Shown here one piece after another: positions 25,589 through 26,388 of a stretch of DNA of 26,388 nucleotides; within the stretch, counting starts at the first letter, position 1; every line of letters starts with the position of its first letter. Location: contig CAZDTI010000070.1 of the NCBI GenBank assembly GCA_964508085.1, forward strand, positions 1 through 26,388, written 5' to 3'. A program made the translations under genes and the position numbers. Origin of the DNA: CALGLS01 sp964508085 (GTDB taxonomy: Bacteria > Bacteroidota > Bacteroidia > Chitinophagales > Saprospiraceae). The notes beneath the pieces were generated by a model. It saw nothing but the letters and a program-made list of their open reading frames with translations. It had not been told where the DNA came from and ran no database searches.

Positions 25589-26388
25589 TCAATCGCTCCT
25601 CAAGGCCTTAATAGGATCTTCATAAGCAGCTTTCCTAGCTGGAAAAATCCCAAAGACCAAACCGACGAAAGCCGCTACGCCGAAAGACAAAACAATAGAC
25701 CAGGTCGACACTACTGTTGGGATGTCAGCCTTTGCAGCGACAACATGAGCGGCAATAATCCCAAGAAAGATCCCCAACAAGCCTCCAGCTAAACTGATAA
25801 AAACAGCTTCAAATAAAAACTGATAAATAATATCAATCCTATTCGCACCCAGAGAGCGACGAACTCCGATTTCTTTGATTCTTTCTAAAACAGAAGCCAG
25901 CATAATATTCATAATACCAATCCCTCCAACTAACAATGAGATTCCGGCAATAACCGCTAATACGATATTGAAAGTTTCTTGGGTTTTTTGTTGCTGTTGC
26001 AATAGTAATTCTGGTACTTGGATTTCGTAATCTACGACATCGTTATGTCGGCGCTTTAAAATTCTAGCAGCTAAGTCGGCTGCGGATTGCAAGGTGCTAC
26101 TTTCTTTCAATCGAAGCACCACTCTATCCAGCTGATGGTAGTTGCCATCATCCTGATCATCCTCATCGTCCCAATCGCTTTGCTTGATGTCTCCCTTACT
26201 GTAATAAGCTCTATTTTCAAAACGTAAGAGCGCTGTTGACACAGGGATATAGACATCTGAATTATAATCTCGGATACCTAGGTTTTCTAAGTTTTCTTTA
26301 GTGGCTACTCGCTTTTCCAAGATGCCAACAATGGTTAGCCAAGTATTGCCACACTTTATTTTTTGCCCGACAGGGTCTTCCTCACTAA
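25589..26388 (-). CDS. MacB-like ABC transporter permease, 5' end beyond the window
   Basis: The frame is open to the window edge, so the gene is partial and lacks its start. The visible 265 residues begin within the periplasmic domain (EDPVGQKIKCGNTWLTIVGIL), then a periplasmic stretch with LQSAADLAARILKRRHNDVVDYEIQVPELL, and three membrane helices (about 147-170, 197-222 and 231-252 of the visible part). ASVLERIKEIGVRRSLGANRIDIIYQFLFEA is the conserved coupling segment of FtsX/MacB permeases, and the end is FPARKAAYEDPIKALRSD. In this family a mechanotransmission permease works with an ATPase, a MacA-type adaptor and TolC. The TolC gene follows at once; the ATPase and adaptor would be expected upstream, outside the window. 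Confidence 0.92.
   Translation of the reverse strand, partial: SEEDPVGQKIKCGNTWLTIVGILEKRVATKENLENLGIRDYNSDVYIPVSTALLRFENRAYYSKGDIKQSDWDDEDDQDDGNYHQLDRVVLRLKESSTLQSAADLAARILKRRHNDVVDYEIQVPELLLQQQQKTQETFNIVLAVIAGISLLVGGIGIMNIMLASVLERIKEIGVRRSLGANRIDIIYQFLFEAVFISLAGGLLGIFLGIIAAHVVAAKADIPTVVSTWSIVLSFGVAAFVGLVFGIFPARKAAYEDPIKALRSD

Noticed and set aside
26318..26320. TTG as the start of the MacB-like permease
   Set aside because: The frame continues upstream to the window edge with typical MacB residues, so the true start is outside the window.

Overview
This window looks like a piece of a Bacteroidota chromosome, most likely from the Saprospiraceae/Lewinella side of the phylum. Three large secreted proteins end in type IX secretion (T9SS) sorting domains, one of type B and two of type A. 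The ECF sigma factor overlaps a small membrane anti-sigma-like gene in a Bacteroidota style, ribosome binding sites are weak or absent, and two or three sites match the Bacteroidota -7 promoter consensus TAnnTTTG. The family assignment is inference; the phylum is well supported.

Layout. 66-1047 (minus): ECF sigma factor and its probable membrane anti-sigma partner. 1048-1594: no gene, but a cluster of four REP-like hairpins in alternating orientation. 1595-4822 (plus): two tandem paralogous LptF/LptG-type permeases; the second carries a very lysine-rich insertion. 4907-6400 (plus): a DUF2461 protein and a PAP2 lipid-phosphatase-like protein. 6443-7119 (minus): two small membrane proteins of unknown role with a possible Bacteroidota promoter upstream. 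7568-12157 (plus): a 1529-residue secreted repeat protein with a type B sorting domain. 12232-12765 (minus): a small secreted protein of unknown function. 13092-16325 (plus): an M4 (thermolysin-like) metalloprotease with a type A sorting domain. Strong bidirectional terminators separate these convergent units.

16468-21298 (minus): transcribed in the order histidine ammonia-lyase, urocanate hydratase, DinB-like protein, AhpD-like protein. The first two catalyse the first two steps of histidine degradation; later Hut enzymes are not in the window. 21471-23057 (minus): a predicted seven-bladed propeller protein with a type A sorting domain. 23249-23848 (minus): a uracil-DNA-glycosylase-family protein with four cysteines placed as in iron-sulphur members. 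24067-26388 (minus): a TolC-type outer-membrane channel preceded by the 3' part of a MacB-like ABC permease, cut by the window edge.

The genes are mostly ordinary envelope, secretion and catabolic functions. The least explained material is non-coding or compositional: the alternating hairpin cluster at 1182-1478, a two-hairpin element present at 19644-19691 and 23892-23939, and short patches with strong G-over-C strand asymmetry, two of which contain or abut the two-hairpin element. I see no CRISPR array, tRNA, rRNA, transposase, phage gene or recognisable defence system.
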